From: an uncultured Eubacteriales bacterium
GTDB lineage: Bacteria > Bacillota > Clostridia > Oscillospirales > CAG-272
Length of the DNA stretch: 20,999 nt
Direction of reading: 5' to 3'
Assembly (NCBI GenBank): GCA_910586545.1
Contig: CAJUIQ010000030.1
Coordinates: forward strand, 1 to 20,999
Positions within the stretch are counted from its first letter, which is position 1. Each line of letters opens with the position of its first letter. Under the pieces are notes generated by a model. That model was not told the origin of the DNA. It saw only the letters and a list, made by a program, of their open reading frames with translations, and did no database searches. Shown piece by piece: positions 7,947 through 15,391 of the stretch. The translations under genes and the position numbers were made by a program.

Positions 7947-7975
7947 TTGCATATTCGGATTTCTTCTGCTATAAT
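7947..7975 (+). promoter_or_regulatory. Vegetative-type promoter for the glycine riboswitch/agcS transcript
   Basis: TTGCAT (7947-7952) and a perfect TATAAT (7970-7975) are 17 bases apart, with transcription expected to begin near 7982. That gives a leader of about 290 bases including the riboswitch. The 7880-7946 stretch between the divergent promoters is AT-rich and shows nothing else. Confidence 0.75.
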
Positions 7976-8015
7976 AAAACTGGTTATGACAATTATATAA
8001 AAACTAAATAGAAAA

Positions 8016-8160
8016 TCTATAGGAAGCTTACAGGAAATGTATTGGCATTTGCGGAAATGCTGTACTGTAAGTGGATAGAACTTTGGAGAAGCGCATATTC
8101 TTTGCGTGCCGAAGGGGCAAAACGTGAAAAGCGTTAATCTCTCAGGCAAAAGGACAAAGT
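8016..8160 (+). promoter_or_regulatory. Glycine riboswitch (one full aptamer plus a degenerate 5' structure)
   Basis: The full aptamer spans 8080-8160. P1 is ACTTTG (8080-8085) with CAAAGT (8155-8160). The conserved core is GCCGAAGGGGCAA (8108-8120) and ATCTCTCAGGCAAAAGGAC (8137-8155), the hallmark of glycine aptamers. Inner hairpins CGCA/TGCG (8092-8095/8103-8106) and AACG/CGTT (8121-8124/8132-8135) are present. Upstream, CTTACAG (8027-8033) pairs with CTGTAAG (8065-8071) around a GCATTT-gcgg-AAATGC hairpin (8045-8060). TCTAT (8016-8020) pairs with ATAGA (8075-8079), like the leader-linker helix of tandem glycine riboswitches. The 5' element lacks the glycine-binding core and resembles a ghost aptamer. 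It lies upstream of a glycine/alanine symporter, a known target of this riboswitch class. The aptamer is secure; the 5' interpretation is inference. Confidence 0.93.
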
Positions 8161-8188
8161 ATTTCACGAAAAGGAAATATACCTTTCG

Positions 8189-8223
8189 CAGACTGCGCTC
8201 TAAAGAGAACAGTCTGTTTTTTT
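8189..8223 (+). terminator. Riboswitch-linked intrinsic terminator in the agcS leader
   Basis: CAGACTG (8189-8195) pairs with CAGTCTG (8210-8216). CTCT/AGAG (8198-8201/8204-8207) extends the hairpin inside. Seven T follow (8217-8223). It begins 28 bases after the aptamer P1 and ends 51 bases before the agcS ATG, the expected place for a transcription-attenuation platform. A small hairpin (8167-8174/8182-8188) lies between aptamer and terminator. Confidence 0.85.
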
Positions 8224-8274
8224 GTGTTGTGTCATACTATCTGGACTATTGGGGGAGGTTCACAGATACAGGAT

Positions 8275-9810
8275 ATGGATAAATTTGTTGAGATGATCGC
8301 CAAAATTAACGGAATTGTAAACGATTTTGTATGGGTCAAAATAGGACTGGTGCTGTTGCTCGGTACGGGGATTCTTCTGACTTGCTGTACTAAATTTTTT
8401 CAACTTTCTCATATCAGCCACTGGTGGAAGAACACTATCGGCAGTGTGTTCAAACGCGGGAGCGCTGCGACCAAAAAAACGGACAAGCAAACGATTTCAC
8501 AGTTTCAGGCGTTGTGTACTGCGCTTGCCGCCACTATTGGAACTGGCAATATTGCCGGCGTTTCCGCTGCTATCGTGATTGGTGGGCCCGGAGCAGTCTT
8601 TTGGATGTGGGTCGCTGCGTTTTTTGGAATGATGACAAACTTTTCAGAAAATGTGCTTGGCATATACTACCGCCGTCGTAACAGCAAAGGAGAGTGGTCC
8701 GGCGGTGCTATGTACTATCTGGAAGATGGACTGGGTAAAAAAATCCACAGCAGAGCTTTGGGAAAAATCCTGGGAATCCTCTTTTCCATTTGTGTTCTTT
8801 TGGCGTCCTTTGGAATTGGCAATATGGGACAGGTTAATAAAATTACTTTAAATATGCAGTCTGCCTTCTTTTCTGGAGTGCATGCGCCAAAGCTTGGAGA
8901 TGTTTCCGTTATAAATATTGCAATCGGAATTGTATTGATGATCGTGGCGGCGCTGATCATTATAGGCGGAATTCAACGAATTGCAGCAGTGGCGGAACGT
9001 ATCGTCCCATTTATGGCAGTTTTATATGTAGTAGGCGCTTTAATTGTAGTGGATACGCATATTGGACAGGTGGGCGCTATGTTTGCCTCTATCTTCAAAT
9101 TTGCATTTGGAATAAAAGCGGTAGGCGGTGCTGTCGTGGGTATTGCATTGAAGGAGGTTATTACACAAGGCTGCAAGCGAGGAGTATTTTCCAATGAATC
9201 AGGGCTTGGATCTTCTGTTATGGTTCATTCCGCTTCTAATGTGAAAGAGCCGGTTAAACAAGGTATGTGGGGCATCTTTGAGGTGTTTTTTGATACATTT
9301 GTGGTGTGTACCATTACAGCAATTGTGGTTCTGTCTTCCGGATATATCAATCTGGAAACAGGGATTGCGGCAGAGGGTGTGAATGATGCAACTTTGGTTG
9401 CATCCGCCTTTGGAAACGTATTTGGAAAAGGCGGAGAGATTTTTATCGCACTGGCTATGCTTTTGTTCGCTTTTACGACAGTTCTTGGATGGTCGCAGTA
9501 TGGCACAAAAGCCATCGAATATCTCTTTGGTGAAAAAGTAGTGCCTGTGTACAAAGTAATTTTTGTTTTAATGATTATTTCCGGTGCGGTAATGACTTCC
9601 ACCCTTGCATGGGACATTTCAGATACTTTTAACGGTATGATGATGATTCCTAACCTGATTGGCGTGCTGACTTTGTTCCCGATGGTGATGCGCATTACAA
9701 AAAACTATGTAGATCGAAAAATACGGGGGAAAAAGATAGAGCCAATGCTTTCTTATGACAGCAGCATTCAAAAGGAAATGGCTGAAGCGATTGAAAACGG
9801 AGAAGAATAA
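8275..9810 (+). CDS. agcS: Alanine/glycine:cation symporter (AGCS family)
   Basis: This is an integral membrane transporter that imports alanine or glycine with Na+ or H+. The 511-residue product has about ten or more hydrophobic helices. It carries the AGCS signature GTGNIAGVSAAIVIGGPGAV at about residues 89-108, then FSENVLGIYYR, SGGAMYYLEDGLG, SNESGLGSSVMVHSAS and TTVLGWSQYGTKA, all typical of the family. ATG 8275 is preferred because the N-terminus then matches family members. The frame is open further upstream to GTG 8224, but that lies on the terminator T-run. The strong GGGGGAGG (8251-8258) is 16 bases away, which is unusually far. The glycine riboswitch upstream points to glycine as substrate or signal. 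It is a single-gene unit with a terminator 3 bases after the stop. Confidence 0.95.
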   Translation: MDKFVEMIAKINGIVNDFVWVKIGLVLLLGTGILLTCCTKFFQLSHISHWWKNTIGSVFKRGSAATKKTDKQTISQFQALCTALAATIGTGNIAGVSAAIVIGGPGAVFWMWVAAFFGMMTNFSENVLGIYYRRRNSKGEWSGGAMYYLEDGLGKKIHSRALGKILGILFSICVLLASFGIGNMGQVNKITLNMQSAFFSGVHAPKLGDVSVINIAIGIVLMIVAALIIIGGIQRIAAVAERIVPFMAVLYVVGALIVVDTHIGQVGAMFASIFKFAFGIKAVGGAVVGIALKEVITQGCKRGVFSNESGLGSSVMVHSASNVKEPVKQGMWGIFEVFFDTFVVCTITAIVVLSSGYINLETGIAAEGVNDATLVASAFGNVFGKGGEIFIALAMLLFAFTTVLGWSQYGTKAIEYLFGEKVVPVYKVIFVLMIISGAVMTSTLAWDISDTFNGMMMIPNLIGVLTLFPMVMRITKNYVDRKIRGKKIEPMLSYDSSIQKEMAEAIENGEE

Positions 9811-9813
9811 ACA

Positions 9814-9845
9814 AGAAAAACACCCGCTAATGCGGGTGTTTTTCT
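9814..9845. terminator. Bidirectional terminator after agcS and the 9860-9991 gene
   Basis: A perfect 14-bp stem (9814-9827 with 9832-9845, core ACACCCGC) with loop TAAT has A-run and T-run flanks on the two sides. It serves agcS on the plus strand and the small minus-strand gene. Confidence 0.92.
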
Positions 9846-9859
9846 AAAAAGGACTCGTG

Positions 9860-9991
9860 TTAGTCCTGAGGTTCCTGCTTGGACTTGTTTTCTCCCTGTG
9901 TCTGAGGAGCTCTGTTCTTGTTCTGGTTTTTGCTCTGATTCTTCTGCTGATTTTTGTTCTGGTTTTCAGGAGTCTGATTCTGGTTGTTCAT
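9860..9991 (-). CDS. Small Asn/Gln/Lys-rich protein, 43 residues, function unknown
   Basis: The frame extends upstream to 10084, but the ATG at 9991 (MNNQNQTPENQNK) is preferred. Only from there does the composition become uniform, and an AGAAAGG lies about 13 bases before it. Of 43 residues, 11 are Asn, 11 Gln and 6 Lys. There is no hydrophobic stretch, signal or cysteine. Lysines recur every four residues (13, 17, 21, 25). Such short polar peptides resemble small spore-associated or intrinsically disordered proteins of Clostridia, but no family is recognised. A terminator begins 15 bases past the stop, which supports a real short transcript. It follows the SLH protein gene on the same strand after 104 bases that hold no clear terminator or promoter. 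Confidence 0.6.
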   Translation of the reverse strand: MNNQNQTPENQNKNQQKNQSKNQNKNRAPQTQGENKSKQEPQD

Positions 9992-10095
9992 AATAAATAC
10001 TTGCCTTTCTTTTATTAAAATTGGCTCCCACCGAATTCCGATTGGAAGGGAATCCAACTGGGGTACGTGTAAAGTATTTCCCAAAAGAAGATATT

Positions 10096-11337
10096 TTATT
10101 CATGCAGCAGTGTGATCATGTTGAAAAGCATTTTTGCCGTATCTTCTTTTGTGAGATTGGCTGTGGGACTAGCCATGCCGCCGGATACCGGATAAATGCC
10201 CAGTTCCCACAGAGCATCGATGGACGCGGCCGCCCAGGCAGGAATTTTATCACTGCAGCTTACCTTTGCGGTTGCGGAATATCCCAAAATATTATTTAAT
10301 ATTACAGATGCCTGCGCTTTTGTAATCGGTTCGTTTGGTTTGAAATACAACTCACTTCCGCTGGGAACGCCATTGATTATACCAAGCTGATGGGCACTGA
10401 ATACATATCCTTTGTATTCAGTGGGAATATCTGCGTCATCTGCAAAGCCGGTGCTGGTTACTTCGGGAATATTTGCCGCACCCAGTACGTTCATAGCGGT
10501 GACAAGAAAATCTAAGCGAGTTACTTCGCTGGATGGCTCGAAATATATTTCACCGTCTTCTTCTTCGAAGTCCATATGACCGCTATCAGTCATTACAATG
10601 GCTGCTGCTTGACAATTGCTGTCGTCCATGTCGGAGAAGGAGAGAGAAGTGTTTTTTCTGTCCACATCAATATTGACTGTGCATTCTTCTGAATAGGCGC
10701 CGTAGCTGTCTCGCACACGATATACAAAAGAATCGGTACCATGAACCTTTTCATAGGGGGAATAGGTGAAATCCCCTGTACTCTGATTAAAGGAAAGTGA
10801 GCCGCTTTCCGGATAGGAAACTACCTCGTAGGAGATTGTATCTCCGTCCGGGTCACTGGCAATCATGTTTCCTGCGCAGGTCATATTTGAAAAAGTTTTG
10901 ATGGCGGCGCCTTGGGAACAGATCGGCGCGTTATTATTTTTGTTGGACATTTTTATTACGCAATTCATATCATAAGAACGATCGAAGGTGAATCGAAAGC
11001 TGGTAGACTGCACTCCATCGGCTGCATCAAAACGCAGCTTGTCCATATCTTTAGCAGCTATCACCTGATTGGGAGCAGCGGCTGCGTCGTTAAAATACAG
11101 GGTGCCGTCTGCTGCGGGGGGAAGAGAAAGAATCGTTACGGATTGAAATGTGTCGCTGTATGCGGTGTCGCTAAATTTTTCCTGGGAGAAGACTACGCTT
11201 TCCCCTGCAATACCGGATACGATCATTGCCTCCTCGCCGGCAAGCACCTCTAATCCGGGGGAGATGGTGGCAGCGGAAGAGACCGTTGCCAGGATAAGAC
11301 AGAGCGTGAGGATAATCCATGGAATTTGTTTTTTCAT
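10096..11337 (-). CDS. Exported protein with an Ig/cadherin-like domain and C-terminal SLH repeats
   Basis: This is probably a cell-surface protein of 413 residues. ATG 11337 is chosen (GAAAGGA about 8 bases upstream); the in-frame ATG at 11370 would only add a polar leader. Residues 1-24 form a signal peptide (KK then a hydrophobic run ending near SSA). The middle holds a bacterial Ig/cadherin-like module, seen as ASDPDGDTISYEVVSYPESG followed by FTYSPYEKVHGTDSFVYRVRDSYG. The last ~160 residues form about two to three SLH repeats (VTRLDFLVTAMNVLG, FKPNEPITKAQASVILNNILG and LTKEDTAKMLFNMI), which usually bind secondary cell-wall polymer. The partner or ligand is unknown. Domain calls are strong. 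Confidence 0.88.
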   Translation of the reverse strand: MKKQIPWIILTLCLILATVSSAATISPGLEVLAGEEAMIVSGIAGESVVFSQEKFSDTAYSDTFQSVTILSLPPAADGTLYFNDAAAAPNQVIAAKDMDKLRFDAADGVQSTSFRFTFDRSYDMNCVIKMSNKNNNAPICSQGAAIKTFSNMTCAGNMIASDPDGDTISYEVVSYPESGSLSFNQSTGDFTYSPYEKVHGTDSFVYRVRDSYGAYSEECTVNIDVDRKNTSLSFSDMDDSNCQAAAIVMTDSGHMDFEEEDGEIYFEPSSEVTRLDFLVTAMNVLGAANIPEVTSTGFADDADIPTEYKGYVFSAHQLGIINGVPSGSELYFKPNEPITKAQASVILNNILGYSATAKVSCSDKIPAWAAASIDALWELGIYPVSGGMASPTANLTKEDTAKMLFNMITLLHE

Positions 11338-11363
11338 ATGCTTTTTCCTTTCATATGTTTTGT

Positions 11364-11380
11364 TGTACATATTCTGTACA
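11364..11380. repeat. TGTACA-N5-TGTACA paired sites upstream of the SLH gene
   Basis: Two copies of the self-complementary hexamer TGTACA (11364-11369, 11375-11380) start 11 bases apart, about one helix turn. They lie 27-43 bases before the minus-strand ATG at 11337. This could be an operator, though chance cannot be excluded. Confidence 0.3.
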
Positions 11381-11459
11381 GATTTTTCCGGGATATATAC
11401 TGTCTTTGGTAAATTATTAAAAGATTCACGAAAAATTCATAATATTTTCCTGCCTTATA

Positions 11460-11488
11460 TTGATTTTGAAGGGGTGAAAGTGTATAAT
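11460..11488 (+). promoter_or_regulatory. Vegetative-type promoter for ilvE
   Basis: TTGATT (11460-11465) and a perfect TATAAT (11483-11488) are 17 bases apart, giving a leader of about 93 bases before the ilvE ATG. The leader can form small competing hairpins (GACAA 11546-11550 with TTGTC 11562-11566; GTCC 11564-11567 with GGAC 11576-11579). The second overlaps the ribosome site. No T-box elements are seen. Confidence 0.75.
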
Positions 11489-11587
11489 AAAATAGTATAA
11501 CGATAAGAAAAAAGTTATATAAAGTTATATTTTGTACGTGACAGTGACAAGCAGTATTGTTTTGTCCTGCGGAAAGGACGGATTGTT

Positions 11588-12658
11588 ATGCTCGATATCA
11601 GAATAGAAAAAGCGGCGGTAAAAAAATCAAAACCTGCAGATGACAGCCTTGGATTTGGACGGCACTTTACAGACCATATGTTTATAATGGACTATGATGC
11701 AGGCCAGGGCTGGCATGATGCACGGATCGTCCCCTATGGTCCTATTGCGCTAGAGCCTTCTGCGATGGTTTTCCATTATGCACAGGAGCTTTTTGAGGGG
11801 TTGAAAGCATATCGTCGTCCGGATGACGGTATACAGCTGTTCCGCCCGGATAAAAATATTGCTCGTATGAATAACACCTGCCGGAGAATGTGTGTGCCCG
11901 AGATTCCAGAAGAAGACGCCTTGCAGGCAATTAAAACGCTTGTGGATATAGAACGCGACTGGGTACCTCATAGCGAGGGAACATCTCTTTACATACGTCC
12001 GTTTATCTTTGCGACGGAACCGCAGCTTGGTGTACATCCTTCGAAAAAGTATTGTTTTGTGATTATTTTGTCTCCGGTAGGCTCTTACTATGCCGGCGGC
12101 CTTGCGCCTGTTAAAATTCGTGTGGAACGCAAATATGTTCGTTGCGTAAAAGGCGGTACTGGAGAAGCAAAAGTCGGCGGTAACTATGCAGCGTCTCTTC
12201 TGGGACAGCAGGAAGCAGAAGAAAACGGATATGCACAGGTTCTCTGGTTGGATGGTATCGAGCGTAAATATATTGATGAAGTAGGCGCCATGAATGTATT
12301 CTTTGTCATAGACGGCAAGGTTGTAACGCCTTCTTTGGCTGACGGAAATATTCTTCCTGGTGTAACGCGGGCATCCTGTATTGAATTGCTGAAAAAGTGG
12401 GGATATACAGTAGAGGAGAGAAAAATTTCAATTGACGAGATTCGGGAAGCTTACGAAAAGGGTACCTTGAACGAGTCTTTTGGAACAGGAACTGCTGCCG
12501 TTATTTCTCCTGTAGGAGAATATAACGACCAAGGTTACAGCATTCGGATCAATGACGGTAAAATCGGGCCGATTTCCCAAAAACTGTACGATAACTTAAC
12601 TGCAATGCAGTGGGGAAAAGCAAAAGATGAAATGGGTTGGATTGTACCGGTTGAGTAA
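11588..12658 (+). CDS. ilvE: Branched-chain amino acid aminotransferase
   Basis: This cytoplasmic PLP enzyme performs the last step of valine, leucine and isoleucine synthesis (2-oxo acid plus glutamate) or the first step of their breakdown. The 356-residue product is of the fold-IV class, longer eukaryote-like BCAT type. Landmarks are YAQELFEGLKAYR (64-76), RMNNTCRRM (93-101), SLYIRPFIFATEPQLGV (133-149), GGTGEAKVGGNYAASL with the PLP lysine at 195, and DEVGAMNVFFV. It ends with the AAVISPVGE strand and the usual MGWIVPV. ATG 11588 has GGAAAGGA 9 bases upstream. It is the first gene after a good promoter and no terminator separates it from the next gene. The call is secure. Confidence 0.95.
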   Translation: MLDIRIEKAAVKKSKPADDSLGFGRHFTDHMFIMDYDAGQGWHDARIVPYGPIALEPSAMVFHYAQELFEGLKAYRRPDDGIQLFRPDKNIARMNNTCRRMCVPEIPEEDALQAIKTLVDIERDWVPHSEGTSLYIRPFIFATEPQLGVHPSKKYCFVIILSPVGSYYAGGLAPVKIRVERKYVRCVKGGTGEAKVGGNYAASLLGQQEAEENGYAQVLWLDGIERKYIDEVGAMNVFFVIDGKVVTPSLADGNILPGVTRASCIELLKKWGYTVEERKISIDEIREAYEKGTLNESFGTGTAAVISPVGEYNDQGYSIRINDGKIGPISQKLYDNLTAMQWGKAKDEMGWIVPVE

Positions 12659-12663
12659 TAATG

Positions 12664-12692
12664 CTGTCAGCGCAGGCATATATTTGTTATAA
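12664..12692 (+). promoter_or_regulatory. Possible promoter for the 12724-13602 gene
   Basis: CTGTCA (12664-12669) and TTATAA (12687-12692) are 17 bases apart in the 65-base gap after ilvE. Both hexamers deviate from consensus, so this is tentative; read-through from ilvE is the alternative. Confidence 0.35.
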
Positions 12693-12723
12693 ATCGATTA
12701 TTGAAGAATAGGAATGTAGAGAA

Positions 12724-13602
12724 ATGGAAACGAAACGCAATCAAAAGTATTTTGCAGCAAAGGGAATCAACCCGGTGTTGATTGTCGGCTTAGTGATCGC
12801 TTTAGTCGGAATCGTTTTGCTGTTTGGCGGCAACACACGCCCGATTGGTATTGTTATTATTTTAGTGGGTGTGGCGGTAGCTGTATTTGGATCCGGCGCA
12901 AAAGCAGGTGAATATGATATCGATAATCAGATTTACGGTGTTACGAAAGAGATGCCGGAACAGGCGATGATTAAATATGAAGTTTATGAAAAACACTTTA
13001 TTACGATCATCAAACCCGTTTTTTTGAAGGGATTTGATTTCAGTCTGGAAGAAACTCCCTGCAAAAAAGGTTCTGACCATATTTACAGAACTAATATGTT
13101 TAATGCTGCACAGTTGTATTTCACAAAAACAAAAATTTATGTGTATGGAAAACATATTACCTTAACAGATGATTCTGAAGAAGCGAACTATGAGTTCGGT
13201 GGCGCTTTCCCTTATGAAGATGTAAAAGAAGCTTATATAGAAGAGAAAAAATTCAATGCGGCAGGCAAGGAAATTTCCGTTTACTATTTCGGCCTCAAAC
13301 TGAAAAATGGAGAGGACGCTTTTAAGTTTACTGTGGAATATGGTGCGGATGTTGATAAAGCCCGTGACGATATTAACCATGTGATTGAAAAGATGACCGA
13401 AAAGGCGGAAGAACGCGAAAGAATTAAAGCTTCTAAGCGGGCGGCACTTCGTGCTGAAGCTGAAAAAGAAGCAGCAAAGGCGGACAGCAAAAAAACTGCA
13501 GAAAAGCAGGAAGAAACAGCGGCCCCTGTGAATGAGAAGGATGCTGCGGACACCGCGCCTGCAGAAGAAGCGTCTGCTGGAGAAGAAAAAACAGAAGAAT
13601 AA
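12724..13602 (+). CDS. Membrane protein of unknown function with a charged C-terminal tail, 292 residues
   Basis: No family is recognised. Two adjacent hydrophobic helices (about 17-35 and 40-57) form a hairpin with the short turn GGNTRP. A cytoplasmic-looking domain (about 60-220) follows, rich in beta-type segments (AQLYFTKTKIYVYGKHITL, ISVYYFGLKLKNGEDAFKF) and reminiscent in shape of PH-like domains, though this is only an impression. From about residue 220 there is an Ala/Glu/Lys-rich region likely to be helical or coiled coil (RAALRAEAEKEAAKA), ending in an acidic low-complexity tail. The ATG 12724 follows an AGGAATGTAGAG. It lies 65 bases downstream of ilvE on the same strand and is followed by a strong terminator. 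A role linked to ilvE is not supported by sequence. Confidence 0.82.
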   Translation: METKRNQKYFAAKGINPVLIVGLVIALVGIVLLFGGNTRPIGIVIILVGVAVAVFGSGAKAGEYDIDNQIYGVTKEMPEQAMIKYEVYEKHFITIIKPVFLKGFDFSLEETPCKKGSDHIYRTNMFNAAQLYFTKTKIYVYGKHITLTDDSEEANYEFGGAFPYEDVKEAYIEEKKFNAAGKEISVYYFGLKLKNGEDAFKFTVEYGADVDKARDDINHVIEKMTEKAEERERIKASKRAALRAEAEKEAAKADSKKTAEKQEETAAPVNEKDAADTAPAEEASAGEEKTEE

Positions 13603-13626
13603 TTTAAAATACGTATGCTAAAAGAG

Positions 13627-13661
13627 AAATCCCCGCTGAAAATATATTTCAGCGGGGATTT
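13627..13661. terminator. Bidirectional terminator between the 12724-13602 gene and the CoA-disulfide reductase gene
   Basis: A perfect 15-bp stem (13627-13641 with 13647-13661, core TCCCCGCTGAAA) has loop ATATA and A/T-rich flanks. It ends the plus-strand ilvE unit and the convergent minus-strand operon. Confidence 0.92.
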
Positions 13662-13690
13662 AATTTTTATTGTTTACGAAAGATAAAAAA

Positions 13691-15391
13691 TTATTCAGAC
13701 TTTTCCATACCGCAGGGATAGGCCCAGTTACTGGATTGCTTTTCTAAATGCACACTTTTATAGAAACGATATCCACCTGCAAAGTTATAACAGTCGTAGC
13801 CGTTTTGTGCCAGAATGCGACAGGCGATATAGCTGCGCAATCCCGATTGACACATCACATATATCGGCTTGCTTTGATCGAGCTCATGTATTCGCTTACG
13901 CAGGCAGTCTATGGGAATATGCGTTTCAAAGCCTTTTGCATGCCCGTTCTTATACTCTCCATCTGTTCTGACATCTAACAGAATGATACTTCCATCGCAG
14001 GGAAGGTCTTCTATACCTTCATAATAAAACTGCTTTACTTTTCCAAGAATTATGTTTTCTGCGATAAACCCAACCATGTTTACGGGATCCTTTGCGGAAG
14101 AGTAAGGAGGCGCGTATGCCAGATCCAGTTCGCCTAAGACGCTTACCTGCATGTTTGCCTGCATCGCGGTAGCCAATACATCGATACGCTTATCCACACC
14201 ATCGCCTCCAATAATTTGCGCACCGAGGATCCGCTGGCTTTCCTTTTCAAAAAGTACTTTCATAGTCATCACCTTGCCGCCTGGATAGTAAGATGCATGG
14301 GAGGCAGGGGAGAGAATGACTTTTTCATATTGAATATTTGCGGTTCTTGCAGTCCTTTCGTTAATTCCGGTAGACGCTGCCGTCATGTCAAATACTTTTA
14401 ATACAGAGGATGCTGCCGTGCCTGTATACCTGCTATCCAGTCCGCAAATTACGTCTGCCGCAATGCGTCCTTGCTTATTTGCAGGACCAGCCAGAGAAAC
14501 AAGTGTCTTTTCTCCAGTAACCTGGTGGGTGACTTCTACCGCATCTCCGACCGCATAGATGTCCGGATCAGAGGTCTGCATCTGGTCATTTACCGCAATA
14601 CTTTCTTTTTGGCCTAAAGCAAGCCCTGCATCCTTTGCTAATTTGCTGTCGGGAACAACACCGATTGCCAAAACCACAATATCTGTTTGTATCGGCTCAG
14701 CATTTTCTATATTTACCATCACTTTTTGGTCTGCCGTCTCAAATCCCGAAACAGATTTGCCAAGCAGAAGGCGTATTCCTTTGTCCTTCATATGGGCATG
14801 CAGAAAACTGGCCATATCACTGTCAAACTGTCCTAAAATCTGTGTCTGCTTTTCAACAAGCGTAACATCCATTCCTAAATTTCGGAAGTTTTCCGCCATT
14901 TCCACTCCGATAAATCCACCGCCTACGATAACGGCTGTTTTACAGTTGCTGGACTCTGCCGCTTTACGAATACGAACGGTATCTTCCACTGTGCGCAATG
15001 TATAAATTTTTTCGTTGTCGATGCCAAAAAGCTGTGGCCGAATGGGTTTGGCTCCGGGAGAGAGAATCAGTTTATCGTAATTTTCTGTATATGTTTTTCC
15101 TGTAGAAAGCTCTTGTACAGCGACGACTTTGGCCTTTCTGTCAATTGTCAGAACTTCATGGCCAACCCTTGCTTCGACTTGAAAACGCTTCCAAAAGCTT
15201 TCCGGAGTCTGCAGTGTAAGAGCATCGGCGTCTTGAATGGTGCCGCCAATATAATAGGGAAGACCGCAGTTTGCGTAAGAGATAAATCCAGAACGCTCCA
15301 ACAGTACAATCTGGGCTTTTTCGTCTAGTCGTCTGATCCTAGCAGCGGCAGTAGCGCCTCCGGCAACGCCGCCAACAATAACTACTTTCAT
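13691..15391 (-). CDS. CoA-disulfide reductase with fused C-terminal rhodanese domain
   Basis: This is a cytoplasmic FAD enzyme of the CoADR-Rhd group that reduces CoA disulfide or CoA/glutathione persulfide with NAD(P)H. The 566-residue product starts with the FAD motif VVIVGGVAGGATAAARIRR and carries the single active-site cysteine Cys42 in SYANCGLPYYIGG. A second dinucleotide motif AVIVGGGFIGVEMAENF lies at about 153-169, FAD-binding DIYAVGDAVE follows, and then the dimerisation domain (LDLAYAPPYSSAKDPVNM). Residues about 465-555 are a rhodanese domain with Cys514 in VMCQSGLRS. Length and order match known CoADR-Rhd fusions. ATG 15391 abuts the stop of the upstream rhodanese gene, with GGAAAGG as ribosome site, so the two form an operon. 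Exact physiological substrate is unknown. Confidence 0.92.
   Translation of the reverse strand: MKVVIVGGVAGGATAAARIRRLDEKAQIVLLERSGFISYANCGLPYYIGGTIQDADALTLQTPESFWKRFQVEARVGHEVLTIDRKAKVVAVQELSTGKTYTENYDKLILSPGAKPIRPQLFGIDNEKIYTLRTVEDTVRIRKAAESSNCKTAVIVGGGFIGVEMAENFRNLGMDVTLVEKQTQILGQFDSDMASFLHAHMKDKGIRLLLGKSVSGFETADQKVMVNIENAEPIQTDIVVLAIGVVPDSKLAKDAGLALGQKESIAVNDQMQTSDPDIYAVGDAVEVTHQVTGEKTLVSLAGPANKQGRIAADVICGLDSRYTGTAASSVLKVFDMTAASTGINERTARTANIQYEKVILSPASHASYYPGGKVMTMKVLFEKESQRILGAQIIGGDGVDKRIDVLATAMQANMQVSVLGELDLAYAPPYSSAKDPVNMVGFIAENIILGKVKQFYYEGIEDLPCDGSIILLDVRTDGEYKNGHAKGFETHIPIDCLRKRIHELDQSKPIYVMCQSGLRSYIACRILAQNGYDCYNFAGGYRFYKSVHLEKQSSNWAYPCGMEKSE

Noticed and set aside
8224..8274. GTG 8224 as the start of the symporter
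   Set aside because: It lies at the end of the terminator T-run, has no ribosome site, and the extra residues are not family-like.
11489..11587. T-box or amino-acid attenuator in front of ilvE
   Set aside because: No T-box consensus, leader peptide rich in Ile/Leu/Val codons, or terminator hairpin with T-run was found in the 93-base leader.
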